The notes under the pieces were generated by a model. It had not been told where the DNA came from. It worked only from the letters and a program-made list of their open reading frames with translations, and did no database searches. From the NCBI RefSeq assembly GCF_003946645.1, contig NZ_RHOU01000008.1, forward strand, positions 58,698-122,697: DNA of 64,000 nt. Reading direction: 5' to 3'. Made by a program: the position numbers and the translations under genes. Numbering within the stretch: the first letter of the stretch is position 1; every line of letters begins with the position of its first letter. The DNA comes from Lapidilactobacillus wuchangensis. Its GTDB lineage: Bacteria > Bacillota > Bacilli > Lactobacillales > Lactobacillaceae. Shown here piece by piece: positions 8,203 through 16,670 of the stretch.

Positions 8203-9002
8203 TGTAACTGGCGGAATTGCCGTGGGGTTAATTGAGTTTGTCGATGGAATTGCGCAATAAAATAGCTACTGCTACTAAAACCGGTTTGAATCGCCACTTG
8301 TTCAATACTTAGTTCTGGCTGGCTAATGAGGAGTACTTGGGCCTTACGTAGCCGTAAGTCAGTTAAATATTGTAGTGGTGTCGCGTGATAACGTTGTTTA
8401 AACTGACGGTTCAAATGTTGCGTTGTAAATCCAGACTGAGTTGCTAGTTGCTGATTGGTGACCGGTTGTTGGTAGCTAGCATCGAGAAACTGTTTTACTT
8501 TAGCTAGAATCGGTAAATTATGTTGGCGCGAATTGAGTAAGCCATTTTCTTGCCGGGCTTGATTTAACAACAGAATAAAGCGATAAATAAAAACAGAGAG
8601 TTCATTGGGATCAGACGTCAAAGTGACGGCTGATCCATTTTTTTCGATAAATTGTTGCAAGGCTAAATTGTACTTGTTAAATAATTGATAGTTTAATTGC
8701 TGACTATCTAACAAATCGCTGGCATTACGACCACCAAAAGTGAGGTATTCGGTGCGCCACTGATTGGGTTTCACACTTCGGTATTGATGGGGAACATGGG
8801 GACTGATTAAGATACCAGCGCCACGGTTTAGAATAATCGACTGATCATTGATCGTGACTACGCCTTGACCAGAAGTTGTTTGCAGCCAATGGTAGTAGCG
8901 ATAACCTGTTGGTCGTTGCACATCCTCTTGCTGCCAATCGGCGCCGATACTCTCCAGGAATAAAGGCAAATGGTTATTAATCTGAGTAAAAACGACTCGC
9001 AA
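8199..9002 (-). CDS. AraC-family transcriptional regulator of the sugar block
   Basis: The N-terminal half is a cupin-type sugar-sensing domain (IILNRGAGILISPHVPHQYR) and the C-terminal about 100 residues are a double helix-turn-helix DNA-binding domain (NQQLATQSGFTTQHLNRQFK, then SIEQVAIQTGFSSSSYFIAQ). I place the start at a TTG at 9002, which has GAGGTG 6 bases upstream, giving about 267 residues. A longer form from an ATG at 9062 is possible but would place the predicted promoter -10 (9051-9056) inside the coding region. It is divergent from the beta-galactosidase gene and probably controls it, and perhaps the oxidoreductase, in response to a sugar. Confidence 0.88.
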   Translation of the reverse strand: MRVVFTQINNHLPLFLESIGADWQQEDVQRPTGYRYYHWLQTTSGQGVVTINDQSIILNRGAGILISPHVPHQYRSVKPNQWRTEYLTFGGRNASDLLDSQQLNYQLFNKYNLALQQFIEKNGSAVTLTSDPNELSVFIYRFILLLNQARQENGLLNSRQHNLPILAKVKQFLDASYQQPVTNQQLATQSGFTTQHLNRQFKQRYHATPLQYLTDLRLRKAQVLLISQPELSIEQVAIQTGFSSSSYFIAQFHRQTQLTPRQFRQLH

Positions 9003-9050
9003 AATCAACACCTCAATGAAAAAGTTCAAATAGTGATACTTTCTCTTCAA

Positions 9051-9107
9051 ATCATACGACAAAAAAGCGCTTTTGTCAGTTAAACTGAAATTATTAAAAC
9101 GTTATCA
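9051..9107. promoter_or_regulatory. Divergent control region with AraC-gene promoter and candidate cre site
   Basis: On minus, CTGACA (9074-9079) and TATGAT (9051-9056) with a 17-bp gap form a good promoter for the AraC gene, and its spacer contains AAAAGCGCTTTT. On plus, TTAAAACGTTATCA (9094-9107) matches the CcpA cre consensus TGWAANCGNTNWCA at every defined position but one, 22 bp before the GH42 start. Catabolite repression of the beta-galactosidase is therefore likely but inferred. Confidence 0.55.
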
Positions 9108-9128
9108 CTTAATTATGGAGGTTAAATA

Positions 9129-11153
9129 ATGACAACGAAACAATTTAAGCGCATTTTGTTCGGTGGCGATTATAATCCTGAACAATGGCCTAAAGAAGTT
9201 TGGTATAAGGATATGCAACTGTTGACGAAAGCCGACATTAACGAAGCAACGATCAACGTTTTTTCATGGGCACAAATTCAGCCTTCAGAAGAACGTTATG
9301 ATTTCTCAATGCTTGACGATATTATCAACCTATTAACAGAGAATCATTTTCAAATTGTCTTAGCTACTTCAACTGCTGCTTTGCCAGCTTGGATGGCTAA
9401 TCGTTATCCTGATGTAACGCGGACTGATTTTGCAGGCCGTCATCACCGTTTTGGTGGTCGGCATAATGCTTGCCCAAATAGCCCAACTTTCCGCTTCTTC
9501 AGCCAGAAATTAGCTGGTGAATTGGCGAAACATTATGGTCACTTGGATAATGTGGTTTGTTGGCATATTTCCAACGAATATGGCGGCCAATGCTACTGTG
9601 ACAACTGTGCTGCAGCTTTCCGGGTTTGGTTAAAACAACATTACGAAAATCTCGATGCTGTTAATCAGGCTTGGAATACTCACTTCTGGGGTCATACTTT
9701 CTATGAATGGGAAGAAATTTTCCCACCTAATGATTTAGGCGATGCCATTGGTGAAGATAATTCAACAATTGCTGGTTTATCCATTGATTATCGACGCTTC
9801 ATGTCTGATAGTATTTTGCGGAACTTCACTGACGAACGTGATGCCATTCGTAAATTTGACACTGATACACCAATTACGACTAATTTGATGGGAACTTTCA
9901 AGGACTTAGACTATTTCAAGTGGGCTAAGGAAATGGATTTGGTTTCTTGGGATAACTATCCTTCATACAATACACCTTATAGTTTTACCGCGATGTCTCA
10001 TGATTTAATGCGTGGGGTTAAAGGTGGCGCGCCATTTATGTTAATGGAACAAACACCATCACAACAAAATTGGCAACCATATAATTCTTTGAAACGCCCT
10101 GGTCAAATGCGCTCAATGAGCTATCAAGCAATGGCTCATGGTGCTGACACGATTCAATTCTTCCAGTTGCGGCAATCTCGTGGTGCCACTGAGAAATTCC
10201 ATGGTGCTGTCATTAGCCACGCTGACACCGATAATACCCGTGTCTTCAAAGAAACAGCTGCTTTAGGTCATGAATTAAATGGTTTAGGCACTGAAATTCT
10301 TGGTGCGCGGACACCAGCTAAAGTTGCAATCATGTTTGATTGGGATAACTACTGGGCTTTAGAATATGCCAGTGGTCCTAATGTTCAATTAAAATATGTC
10401 GATCAAATTCATCAGTACTATGCTGCTTTTTATCGGCAAAATGTGGCCGTTGACCTGATCCCAACTGATTTATCAGCTAAAGAGTTAGCTAAATATGATT
10501 TGGTTGTGGCCCCAGTGTTATACATGGTTAAAGATGGTGTGGCTGACAACTTAAAGAGCTATGTTAAAAATGGTGGTCATTTCTTAACGACGTTCATGAG
10601 TGGTTTGGTTGACCGTAACGATAACGTCTTTATTGGCGGCTACCCTGGTCCATTACGTGAATTACTTGGTATCTGGGTCGAAGAATTTGATGCTTTACCA
10701 CCAGAAAAGCACTATCAAGTCACATTCAATGATCAAGCAGACTTCTCGTGCGATATGCTTTGCGATATCATGCATCTTGAAGGCGCTAAAGCTTTGGCTA
10801 ATTATAGTAAGGGTGAATTCTATCAAGACACACCTGCAGTCACAGAGAACGAATTTGGCCAGGGGCAAGCCTTCTATGTTGGCACTCAATTAGCTGCGAA
10901 GGGCTTGGATTACTTAGTTGGTCAATTGATTGATCAATTCGGCTGGGAACACTATGCAACTAGCGAGGCTGTAGAAATTACGCGTCGTGATCAAGCAGAT
11001 GCCAGCTACTACTTCATCATTAATAATGGTGGCAAATCTGAACAAGTTAGCTGGTCAAAAGCTGGTCAAGATCTGTTAAGCAAGCAAGCCGTTGCTGCAG
11101 GTACATTGGATCTAGACCCTTATGCAGTTAAGTTGATTAAGGTTGCTAAGTAG
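9129..11153 (+). CDS. GH42 beta-galactosidase
   Basis: A 674-residue glycoside hydrolase family 42 enzyme, cytoplasmic (no signal peptide), expected to release galactose from short beta-galactosides. The acid/base Glu is E150 in HISNEYGG; the nucleophile is E307 in MLMEQTPSQQNW. C115, C155, C157 and C160 make up the zinc site typical of GH42 (CYCDNC). The TIM barrel covers about residues 1-390, then the trimerisation domain and a C-terminal beta domain. The start has GGAGG 7 bases upstream. It is controlled from a region shared with a divergent AraC gene and carrying a cre-like site. No lactose permease is adjacent. Confidence 0.93.
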   Translation: MTTKQFKRILFGGDYNPEQWPKEVWYKDMQLLTKADINEATINVFSWAQIQPSEERYDFSMLDDIINLLTENHFQIVLATSTAALPAWMANRYPDVTRTDFAGRHHRFGGRHNACPNSPTFRFFSQKLAGELAKHYGHLDNVVCWHISNEYGGQCYCDNCAAAFRVWLKQHYENLDAVNQAWNTHFWGHTFYEWEEIFPPNDLGDAIGEDNSTIAGLSIDYRRFMSDSILRNFTDERDAIRKFDTDTPITTNLMGTFKDLDYFKWAKEMDLVSWDNYPSYNTPYSFTAMSHDLMRGVKGGAPFMLMEQTPSQQNWQPYNSLKRPGQMRSMSYQAMAHGADTIQFFQLRQSRGATEKFHGAVISHADTDNTRVFKETAALGHELNGLGTEILGARTPAKVAIMFDWDNYWALEYASGPNVQLKYVDQIHQYYAAFYRQNVAVDLIPTDLSAKELAKYDLVVAPVLYMVKDGVADNLKSYVKNGGHFLTTFMSGLVDRNDNVFIGGYPGPLRELLGIWVEEFDALPPEKHYQVTFNDQADFSCDMLCDIMHLEGAKALANYSKGEFYQDTPAVTENEFGQGQAFYVGTQLAAKGLDYLVGQLIDQFGWEHYATSEAVEITRRDQADASYYFIINNGGKSEQVSWSKAGQDLLSKQAVAAGTLDLDPYAVKLIKVAK

Positions 11154-11224
11154 GTTTGTTTCAGTTCAATAAGAAGTGTACGTAAGTTTGAAGAGTGCTA
11201 ATGGAGATGCCGAAACAAAATAGC

Positions 11225-11734
11225 GTCTGACTCCATTCCGGGCTTGCTGGTTGTGGAACGCTGCCGACACTGATTGAAGCCTTTGCCTTGCAAAGTCTCC
11301 AATACAGGTCTTATCGTAAGTGCTAAAGCACTAACGATAATTTGGCGGCTGACAACCACGCCCTCCATTCCGTCTGGAGTTGAGTTGGTTCACTTCACAG
11401 TTATTAACGCTTAAGACAATGCTATTGGAATTCATTAACTCAATTCAATCAGTAATAATAGTTGAACAGCAAAAGAACAGGTGTGACTCCTCTATTAATC
11501 AAATAGAGATTGTCACACCGTTTTTGTATTACCACAATCTGATTTGGCCAAGTAGCGCCGCTTAATTCTGCAAGTTTAACTCAGGCAGGGGCCCAGCGAT
11601 TGGCGTCAATGGTGAAATTATTCTTACCGTCTTTAGCGGTTAGAATAAGGCTTGTATCTGAGATTGTTGCGTAGCAATAAGCTCAGATCAACGCCCACCA
11701 TGTTCCACGCCCTCTAAATCGCTGGGCCCCTGCC
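11225..11734 (-). repeat. Composite palindromic repeat, copy I (inverted relative to the others)
   Basis: Read on plus, this is the right module (11225-11385), a middle hairpin (11480-11519, then TTTTT) and the left module (11584-11734). The left module is bounded by an exact 18-bp inverted repeat, GGCAGGGGCCCAGCGATT and its complement, and contains two inner hairpins: TTATTCTTACCG/CGGTTAGAATAA and CTGAGATTGTTGC/GCAATAAGCTCAG. The right module carries TTATCGTAAGTGCT/AGCACTAACGATAA and an outer TGGTTGT/ACAACCA stem. The middle hairpin can end transcription from bgaA-side reads. This is the only one of nine copies in this orientation. No reading frame in it is convincing. Confidence 0.85.
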
Positions 11735-12244
11735 GTTCCCAACTAGAAAGCGCTTTAAGTCACCATCATTCACCGTTATAACGGTGCTATAAAAAAGTCA
11801 CTCCATGAGGGGGTGGAGTGACGAAAGACTGAATTACCGCACGGTTGCCTGCTAGAGGTAGATTTTATTGAATAGATGGTAGGAAGGGGGAATCAAAAAG
11901 AAAACAATGGCGTCTTTGATTTGATAAATGCCCTAGTCTATTTAAAAATCGCGGTAAATCATCATTATAAGTAAAACAATTAATAATGAGCTCAGATTAA
12001 CCTTTGGGTAGACAGTGCTTGCCCGATAAATTCACAACCCAGAAAATGAATTCGCTTACTAAAAATTCATCTAATCTTGATAACTCAATCATAACAGGTT
12101 TTAAGAATGAAATGGTGGGTTTTTGAAATATTGTGTATTGTAAATCAAGATAATTTATTTTTAATGATTTAAAAGCTGAGTTGGCAACAATTTTTTGTTA
12201 CTTTTATTTACAATTATTTTCAAAAAAGGGGCGATGGTTTTGTG
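11735..12244. other. AT-rich gap with a palindrome and a minus-strand terminator, no gene recognised
   Basis: CACCGTTATAACGGTG (11771-11786) is a perfect 16-bp palindrome. GTCACTCCA/TGGAGTGAC (11797-11805 with 11814-11822), preceded on plus by AAAAAA, is a good terminator for a minus-strand transcript, and a TATAAT on minus lies near 11960. A short untranslated minus transcript of about 150 bases is possible. No open frame with a ribosome site was found. Confidence 0.35.
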
Positions 12245-12273
12245 TTGACAGACTTACTTTTAAAAAGTATCAT
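12245..12273 (+). promoter_or_regulatory. Promoter of the Cys-leader / peptide-binding protein transcript
   Basis: A perfect TTGACA (12245-12250) and TATCAT (12268-12273) are separated by exactly 17 bp. The predicted start near 12280 lies 40 bases before the leader peptide and about 270 bases before the lipoprotein gene. Confidence 0.75.
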
Positions 12274-12319
12274 AAAAATATGAAATCGTTTCACAATTCT
12301 TCTAGGAGGTTGATCGGCC

Positions 12320-12433
12320 ATGTCCACACAAACAGCAGAAAAATTGAATGTGTGTTGCCACTGTTGTCTAATGGATAACAGTCTAGTTCCGTGTGCCTCA
12401 AAGCCTACCTCTATTGTCGATTTACGATGTTAG
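12320..12433 (+). CDS. Cysteine-rich leader peptide, 37 aa (putative)
   Basis: A short frame starts at ATG with AGGAGG 10 bases upstream and ends at TAG. It begins MSTQTAEKLNVCCHCC: codons 12, 13, 15 and 16 are Cys codons (TGT TGC CAC TGT TGT at 12353-12367), and Cys recurs at residues 25 and 37. It lies between a strong promoter and a terminator-like hairpin (12483-12525) that precedes a peptide-binding lipoprotein gene. This is the layout of a transcription-attenuation leader in which ribosomes stall when charged Cys-tRNA is scarce. Translation and Cys control are inferred; no T-box motif was found here. Confidence 0.5.
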   Translation: MSTQTAEKLNVCCHCCLMDNSLVPCASKPTSIVDLRC

Positions 12434-12482
12434 TACTAGTGAAGATTAGTATTGAATAAAGTTGATCAGTATTGTAGTAATT

Positions 12483-12525
12483 GCGGCTAGCCACGGATGC
12501 TTTATATTCGCGACTAGCTTTTTTT
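12483..12525 (+). terminator. Terminator-like hairpin before the peptide-binding gene (possible attenuator)
   Basis: GCTAG (12486-12490) pairs with CTAGC (12514-12518) around a long, partly paired loop, followed by TTTTTTT. CCGTG at about 12385 in the leader is complementary to CACGG (12492-12496) in the 5' half of the hairpin, so an alternative fold is conceivable. The stem is short, which limits confidence. Confidence 0.5.
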
Positions 12526-12548
12526 AGATTATGGGAGGATTAATTAAG

Positions 12549-14204
12549 ATGAGAAACAAACGTTTAATTATTAGTGGGTTATTAGTAGCGGCGTTGGCAA
12601 TTGGGTTAGCCGCTTGCGGTAATAAAAAGGCGGCCTCAAGTACGGGCAAATCAGCGCAAGTTTTGAATTTGCCGGCAGCGGCGCAGCTGAATACAATCGA
12701 TATTGCAACCTCGACTGGTTATGGCCAGACCGGTAATGTCTTTGAAAGCTTCTATCGCTTAGGCGAGAATGGCAAAGTGACCCCAGGATTAGCCAAGGCT
12801 GTTAAAACTAGTGCCGATGGACTGACGTATACTTTTACGTTACGCGACGCTAAATGGAGCAACGGTGATGCCATTACCGCTCAAGATTTCGTTTATTCCT
12901 GGCGGCGGACCATCACCCCAAGTACCAAGTCTGAATATGCGTATTTATTCGATGGCATTAAAAATGCCGATGCAATTAATCAAGGTAAAATGAACCCTGA
13001 TCAAATTGGGATTGCGGCGCCTGATGCGAAAACTGTTGTGATTACTTTGGAAAAGCCGATTCCTTATTTCAAAGTGTTAATGGCCTATCCATTATTCGGA
13101 CCACAGAATCAGAAAGTCATTGAAAAATATGGGAAGAAATATGCCACTAATTCCAAATATATGGTGTACAGTGGTCCCTTCAAGATTACCGGCTGGAAAG
13201 GCACCAACAATACCTGGCAATTTGTTAAGAATGACCAGTATTGGGACGCCGATAAGGTTAAGTTGGATAAAATTAGTTATACCGTCGTTAGTAACGCCCA
13301 AACTAGTTTAGATCTTTATCAGAATGGTAAATTAGATTTAAGTCAGCTATCCCAGGAACAAGTGCCAACTTATCAAGATGACAAAGAGTACACTCAATAT
13401 CCATATTCCTATGTTAGCTATTTGAGTTATAACTTCGCTTCGAAAGATGAGACGAAGAAAAAGATTTTAACTAACCAAAATGTTCGATTAGCAATCTCCT
13501 TGGCCTTGGATCGGGCGCAATTGACCAAGAAGGTTTTAGGTAGTGGCTCACTAGTGCCAACTGGTTTCGTATCAACTGATTTGGCGAAGAATCCTACGAC
13601 TGGCGAGGATTTCTCAAAGGCTCAGAAAACCGCTAATACAATGGACTATAATTTGAAATTAGCCAAGTCGAAGTGGGCAGCAGCTCAAAGTGAAACTGGC
13701 GTGAAGAAAGTAGCTCTAACTTTATTGGCTGGAAATGATAACGGTGATGATCCATCAACTAATATTGTGGTGCAATATTTGAAGGGCCAGTTGGAGAAGG
13801 AATTAACTGGTTTGACAGTTAAAATCAGAACTGTGCCAACAACGGTCGCTTCAACAGAACGCCGTGATGGTAATTTCGACATTGCCTTAGCTGGTTGGGG
13901 TGCTGACTTTAATGATCCGATTTCCTTCTTACAAATTCCTGAAACTGGCACTTCATATAACTATGGTCAATACAGCAATAAAGAATATGATACGTTAGTT
14001 GAGAAAGCTTCTACAGCAGACGCCAACAATGAAAAGCAACGTTGGCAAGATTTGGTTGCTGCTAGCCAGTTGCTCTCCAAAGATCAGGGCGTAACGCCGT
14101 TATATCAGAGCGTATACTCATACATGCAAAATAAGAAAGTTAAGGGGATTATTCATAACACCGCTGGTACACAGTGGAACTATAAATATGCCTATATTAA
14201 ATAA
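12549..14204 (+). CDS. Peptide ABC transporter substrate-binding lipoprotein (OppA/DppE family)
   Basis: A 551-residue extracellular lipoprotein of the SBP_bac_5 family. The signal peptide begins MRNKRLIISGLLVAALAIG and ends at a lipobox LAAC, giving acylated Cys near residue 23. The family signatures NGDAITAQDFVYSWRR and the C-terminal WGADFNDP/YNYGQYSNKEYD segments are present. I chose ATG 12549 because it starts the signal peptide and follows GGGAGG; an upstream in-frame ATG overlaps that ribosome site. There is no permease or ATPase gene next to it, so it probably feeds the opp system further right or another one. A Cys-rich leader upstream hints at sulphur-containing peptides or cystine as ligand. 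Confidence 0.9.
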   Translation: MRNKRLIISGLLVAALAIGLAACGNKKAASSTGKSAQVLNLPAAAQLNTIDIATSTGYGQTGNVFESFYRLGENGKVTPGLAKAVKTSADGLTYTFTLRDAKWSNGDAITAQDFVYSWRRTITPSTKSEYAYLFDGIKNADAINQGKMNPDQIGIAAPDAKTVVITLEKPIPYFKVLMAYPLFGPQNQKVIEKYGKKYATNSKYMVYSGPFKITGWKGTNNTWQFVKNDQYWDADKVKLDKISYTVVSNAQTSLDLYQNGKLDLSQLSQEQVPTYQDDKEYTQYPYSYVSYLSYNFASKDETKKKILTNQNVRLAISLALDRAQLTKKVLGSGSLVPTGFVSTDLAKNPTTGEDFSKAQKTANTMDYNLKLAKSKWAAAQSETGVKKVALTLLAGNDNGDDPSTNIVVQYLKGQLEKELTGLTVKIRTVPTTVASTERRDGNFDIALAGWGADFNDPISFLQIPETGTSYNYGQYSNKEYDTLVEKASTADANNEKQRWQDLVAASQLLSKDQGVTPLYQSVYSYMQNKKVKGIIHNTAGTQWNYKYAYIK

Positions 14205-14221
14205 CGAGTTGCTTTAAACAT

Positions 14222-14278
14222 AAAAGCCATTATGGTGCTTTACGCTTACGAGTATAAAATCACCATAATGGCTTTTTT
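14222..14278 (+). terminator. Terminator after the peptide-binding protein gene
   Basis: AAAAGCCATTATGGTG pairs exactly with CACCATAATGGCTTTT (from 14261) and is followed by T residues. The loop is about 23 bases. Confidence 0.88.
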
Positions 14279-14361
14279 ATTAATTTCGGTGATTGCTAGC
14301 GGTGGTGAGTGAAGTGGCCGCTATCTATAAGACAGTAGTACTTAAAAAACAAGAAAAATTT

Positions 14362-14388
14362 ATCATCTAGTTTTAAAAACTAGATGAT
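14362..14388. promoter_or_regulatory. Palindromic operator of the hemolysin III gene (shared motif)
   Basis: ATCATCTAGTTTT (14362-14374), one central A, and AAAACTAGATGAT (14376-14388) form a perfect 27-bp dyad. It covers the -35 region of a promoter whose -10 is TATAAT (14393-14398). The inner 21 bp, apart from the centre base, recur at 19591-19611 in the promoter of the alpha/beta hydrolase. A dimeric repressor site is inferred. The regulator is not identified. Confidence 0.7.
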
Positions 14389-14430
14389 GTGTTATAATTA
14401 TCTCCGTAAGAACTTTTGGAGATGATGATA

Positions 14431-15096
14431 ATGACAGTTAAGGCACTTTTCAATAAACCAGAACACGATACCCACAGTTATGAAGTCCGCAATGAAGTTT
14501 TTTCAGCAATTACGCACGGCGTTGGCTTCGGTTTGTCAGTCGCTGGTTTAATCTTATTAATTATTCGCGCCGTATCTTTGCATAGTCCCGTCAGAATCGT
14601 GACGTTTACAATCTACGGTAGTTGTTTGATTTTACTTTACTTATTTTCGACACTGTACCATAGCTTGATTTTTACTAAGGCGCGGCACGTTTTTCAAATT
14701 TTTGATCACAGTTCAATTTTTATTTTGATTGCGGGGACCTACACACCATACACCTTAGTAGCTTTAGGCGGCTGGCAAGGTTGGACGATGTTTGGCATTA
14801 TTTGGGGATTGGCTTTATTGGGCATTCTCTACAAGGTTTTTGTTGTTGGCAAACATCCGATTTTTGAGACCTTACTTTATATTTTAATGGGTTGGATCGT
14901 CGTGCTAGCGTCACGGCCGTTGGCGGCAAGCATTGGTCAAACAGGATTGTGGTTGTTGATCGCTGGTGGCATTGCCTATACTTTCGGCGCCTTGCTCTAC
15001 AGTATGCGCGGTATTAAATACATTCATGTTATTTGGCACGTGTTTGTTATGTTAGGATCGTTTTTGATGTTTTTATCTGTTTATTTGTATGTTTAA
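14431..15096 (+). CDS. Hemolysin III (HlyIII/PAQR) family membrane protein
   Basis: A 221-residue integral membrane protein with about seven membrane segments. The family motifs are visible: EVFSAITHGVGFG near the N-terminus, STLYHSL (about 69-75), FDHSSIFILIAGTYTPY (about 95-111) and a C-terminal HVIWHVFVMLGS (about 200-211), supplying the conserved His, Asp and Ser residues of the PAQR metal site. Despite the name, hemolytic function is not established for most members. I chose ATG 14431, 9 bases after GGAG, over two upstream in-frame ATGs that overlap it. A 27-bp palindrome overlaps its promoter, shared with the hydrolase gene at 19653. Confidence 0.9.
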   Translation: MTVKALFNKPEHDTHSYEVRNEVFSAITHGVGFGLSVAGLILLIIRAVSLHSPVRIVTFTIYGSCLILLYLFSTLYHSLIFTKARHVFQIFDHSSIFILIAGTYTPYTLVALGGWQGWTMFGIIWGLALLGILYKVFVVGKHPIFETLLYILMGWIVVLASRPLAASIGQTGLWLLIAGGIAYTFGALLYSMRGIKYIHVIWHVFVMLGSFLMFLSVYLYV

Positions 15097-15121
15097 ACTA
15101 GTGATTAAGTCGATTTGTAAT

Positions 15122-15825
15122 TGAGAGCGGCAGGGAACCAGCGATTTGAATCAATTAGTTCAGGAGAATAAATTGGTGGTAAGTTTTCCCCAATAAAAGA
15201 GGTGGTGACGGCGCAATTTGAGGGGCGTGGAACGCCATGGGCATTGATTTAAGCTTTTGTTACACAAAATCTTAAATACAAGCCTTGTTCTAACCGCTAA
15301 AGCGGCAAGAATAATTTCATAGCTGACGCCAATTGCGCCGTCACCACCTGAGTAAACTAACAAAACTGATCACCACTATTTGGCTGAACCAGATTGTGAT
15401 GATACAAAAGCGGTGTGACAATTTCTATGAAGAATAGGAATTGCCACACCGCTTTTTTGTGCGACTTAACTATGATTACTGATTGAAATGAGTTTCTGAA
15501 TCTCGCTATCATTGCCTTAAACACTGACAAATGTGAAGTGAGCTAATTCAACTCCAGACGGAATGGAGGGCGTGGTTGTCAGCCGCGAAATTATTGTTAG
15601 AGTGTGATGAGCAGCGGGCTTTCGGCGTAGAGTAACTGTAAATAATTGATTGAGCTGGTGCAACCAGATCGAGCAATTATTTCAGTTAATCATAGCCGTT
15701 TGCTGCTTTGAACACGTTTAGTGCTTTAGCACTTACGATAAGACCTGTATTGGAGACTTTGCAAAGCAAAGGCTTCAATCAGTGTCGGCAGCGTTCCACA
15801 ACCAGCAAGCCCGAAATGGAGTCAA
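15122..15825 (+). repeat. Composite palindromic repeat, copy II, with accessory arm
   Basis: A degenerate left-module start (15122-15145, GGCAGGGaacCAGCGATT) is followed by a complete left module (15201-15348) bounded by GGTGGTGACGGCGCAATT and its exact complement, with inner hairpin TTCTAACCGC/GCGGCAAGAA. The middle hairpin is 15410-15452 (GCGGTGTG.../...CACACCGC then TTTTTT). The right module is 15551-15825 with outer stem GTGGTTGT/ACAACCA. Inside its second hairpin lies an extra 117-bp arm (15601-15717) flanked by TTAG on both sides. A further right-module end remnant is at about 15895-15945. It lies 26 bp after the hemolysin III stop. Confidence 0.85.
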
Positions 15826-15992
15826 ACTCAATTCTGTCTCAATACAATCATCAGGTTTTAAAGGTTTTGAGCTTAGGTCTGTGATCATCTCAAATCAATC
15901 CCAACCACGTTCCACGCCAAGCAGCTTGCAATACAGTCAGACACTATTCGTGTAACATCAGTTGGGACAGTTCAATTAGCAGAAACAGATCG

Positions 15993-16030
15993 AAAAATCC
16001 CGTTAGCATTCAAAATGCCAACGGGGTTTT
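15993..16030. terminator. Terminator after osmC-like gene (minus), possibly bidirectional
   Basis: AAAATCCCGTTAGCATT and AATGCCAACGGGGTTTT form a stem with one bulge or mismatch and a short loop, flanked by A and T runs. It serves the minus-strand OsmC gene. Confidence 0.85.
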
Positions 16031-16068
16031 AATTACAATTATTGACTCTACTTCAATGTAGTACTTAA

Positions 16069-16458
16069 TTAATCATCAAAAATAATTGTCTCGGAAATTT
16101 GGATATTCGGATTTAATGATTGAGAAACGGGGCAGTTGGCCTGAACTAACCGCAATGCTCGCGTTGCTAAGCCTTGTTTTTCCGCGGGCACGCCCTTTAA
16201 ATAGAAGGTGACACTCATTGATTTTATGGGATTAACATGGCCAGTTTCTTCGCGCTCGTAAGAGACAACAGTTTTTTCAAAAGTATAATTGATTTTGGAA
16301 TTGGTCAGGATTTCCTGATAGACGTAACTTTCACAGACGGCGGTGGCTGAGACTAGTGCTTGAACGGGTGCGTAGCCAACGCCACGCTTGAAGGTCCAAG
16401 TCTCCGTTTGCGTATTTTGGAGGCCATTAGCAGTTTGATTAAAAGTGAGGGTTTCCAT
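16069..16458 (-). CDS. OsmC/Ohr family protein
   Basis: A 129-residue protein of the OsmC fold. Family members are thiol peroxidases that reduce organic hydroperoxides in the cytoplasm. Two conserved Cys are present: C42 in ATAVCESYVY, at the start of the long central helix, and C109 in QANCPVSQ; the latter CPVS motif is characteristic. A ribosome site AGGAG lies before the ATG on minus. It belongs to the OsmC-like subgroup rather than Ohr, judged only from overall pattern. It is a single gene with its own terminator. In an organism with a peroxide-forming GlpO, a peroxide defence role would fit. Confidence 0.85.
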   Translation of the reverse strand: METLTFNQTANGLQNTQTETWTFKRGVGYAPVQALVSATAVCESYVYQEILTNSKINYTFEKTVVSYEREETGHVNPIKSMSVTFYLKGVPAEKQGLATRALRLVQANCPVSQSLNPNIQISETIIFDD

Positions 16459-16670
16459 GAGTTTAACTCCTTTATCTGTTTATAATAAGCTTACTTTAAG
16501 TGTAGCAGTTTTCAGAACTTAACGGGACTAACCTGACTTATTTTTTCAAAACATTCGTGAAAAATAAATTTTAATCGACGCTTGTTACCGAAAACAAGGG
16601 TATTGCTCTTGCAAAGCCTAGTTAATTAAACTAATCTTAACTTAATAACAGATAAACGGAGGTATGATTG

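Noticed and set aside
11600..11700. Inner hairpins of the repeat modules considered as tRNA or tRNA-like genes
   Set aside because: No T-loop GTTCRANNC or acceptor-stem pattern; the GTGGAACGC box only superficially resembles a T-arm.
12285..12300. GAAATCGTTTC after the Cys-leader promoter as a cre site
   Set aside because: The dyad is one base too short for the cre spacing and lacks the terminal bases.
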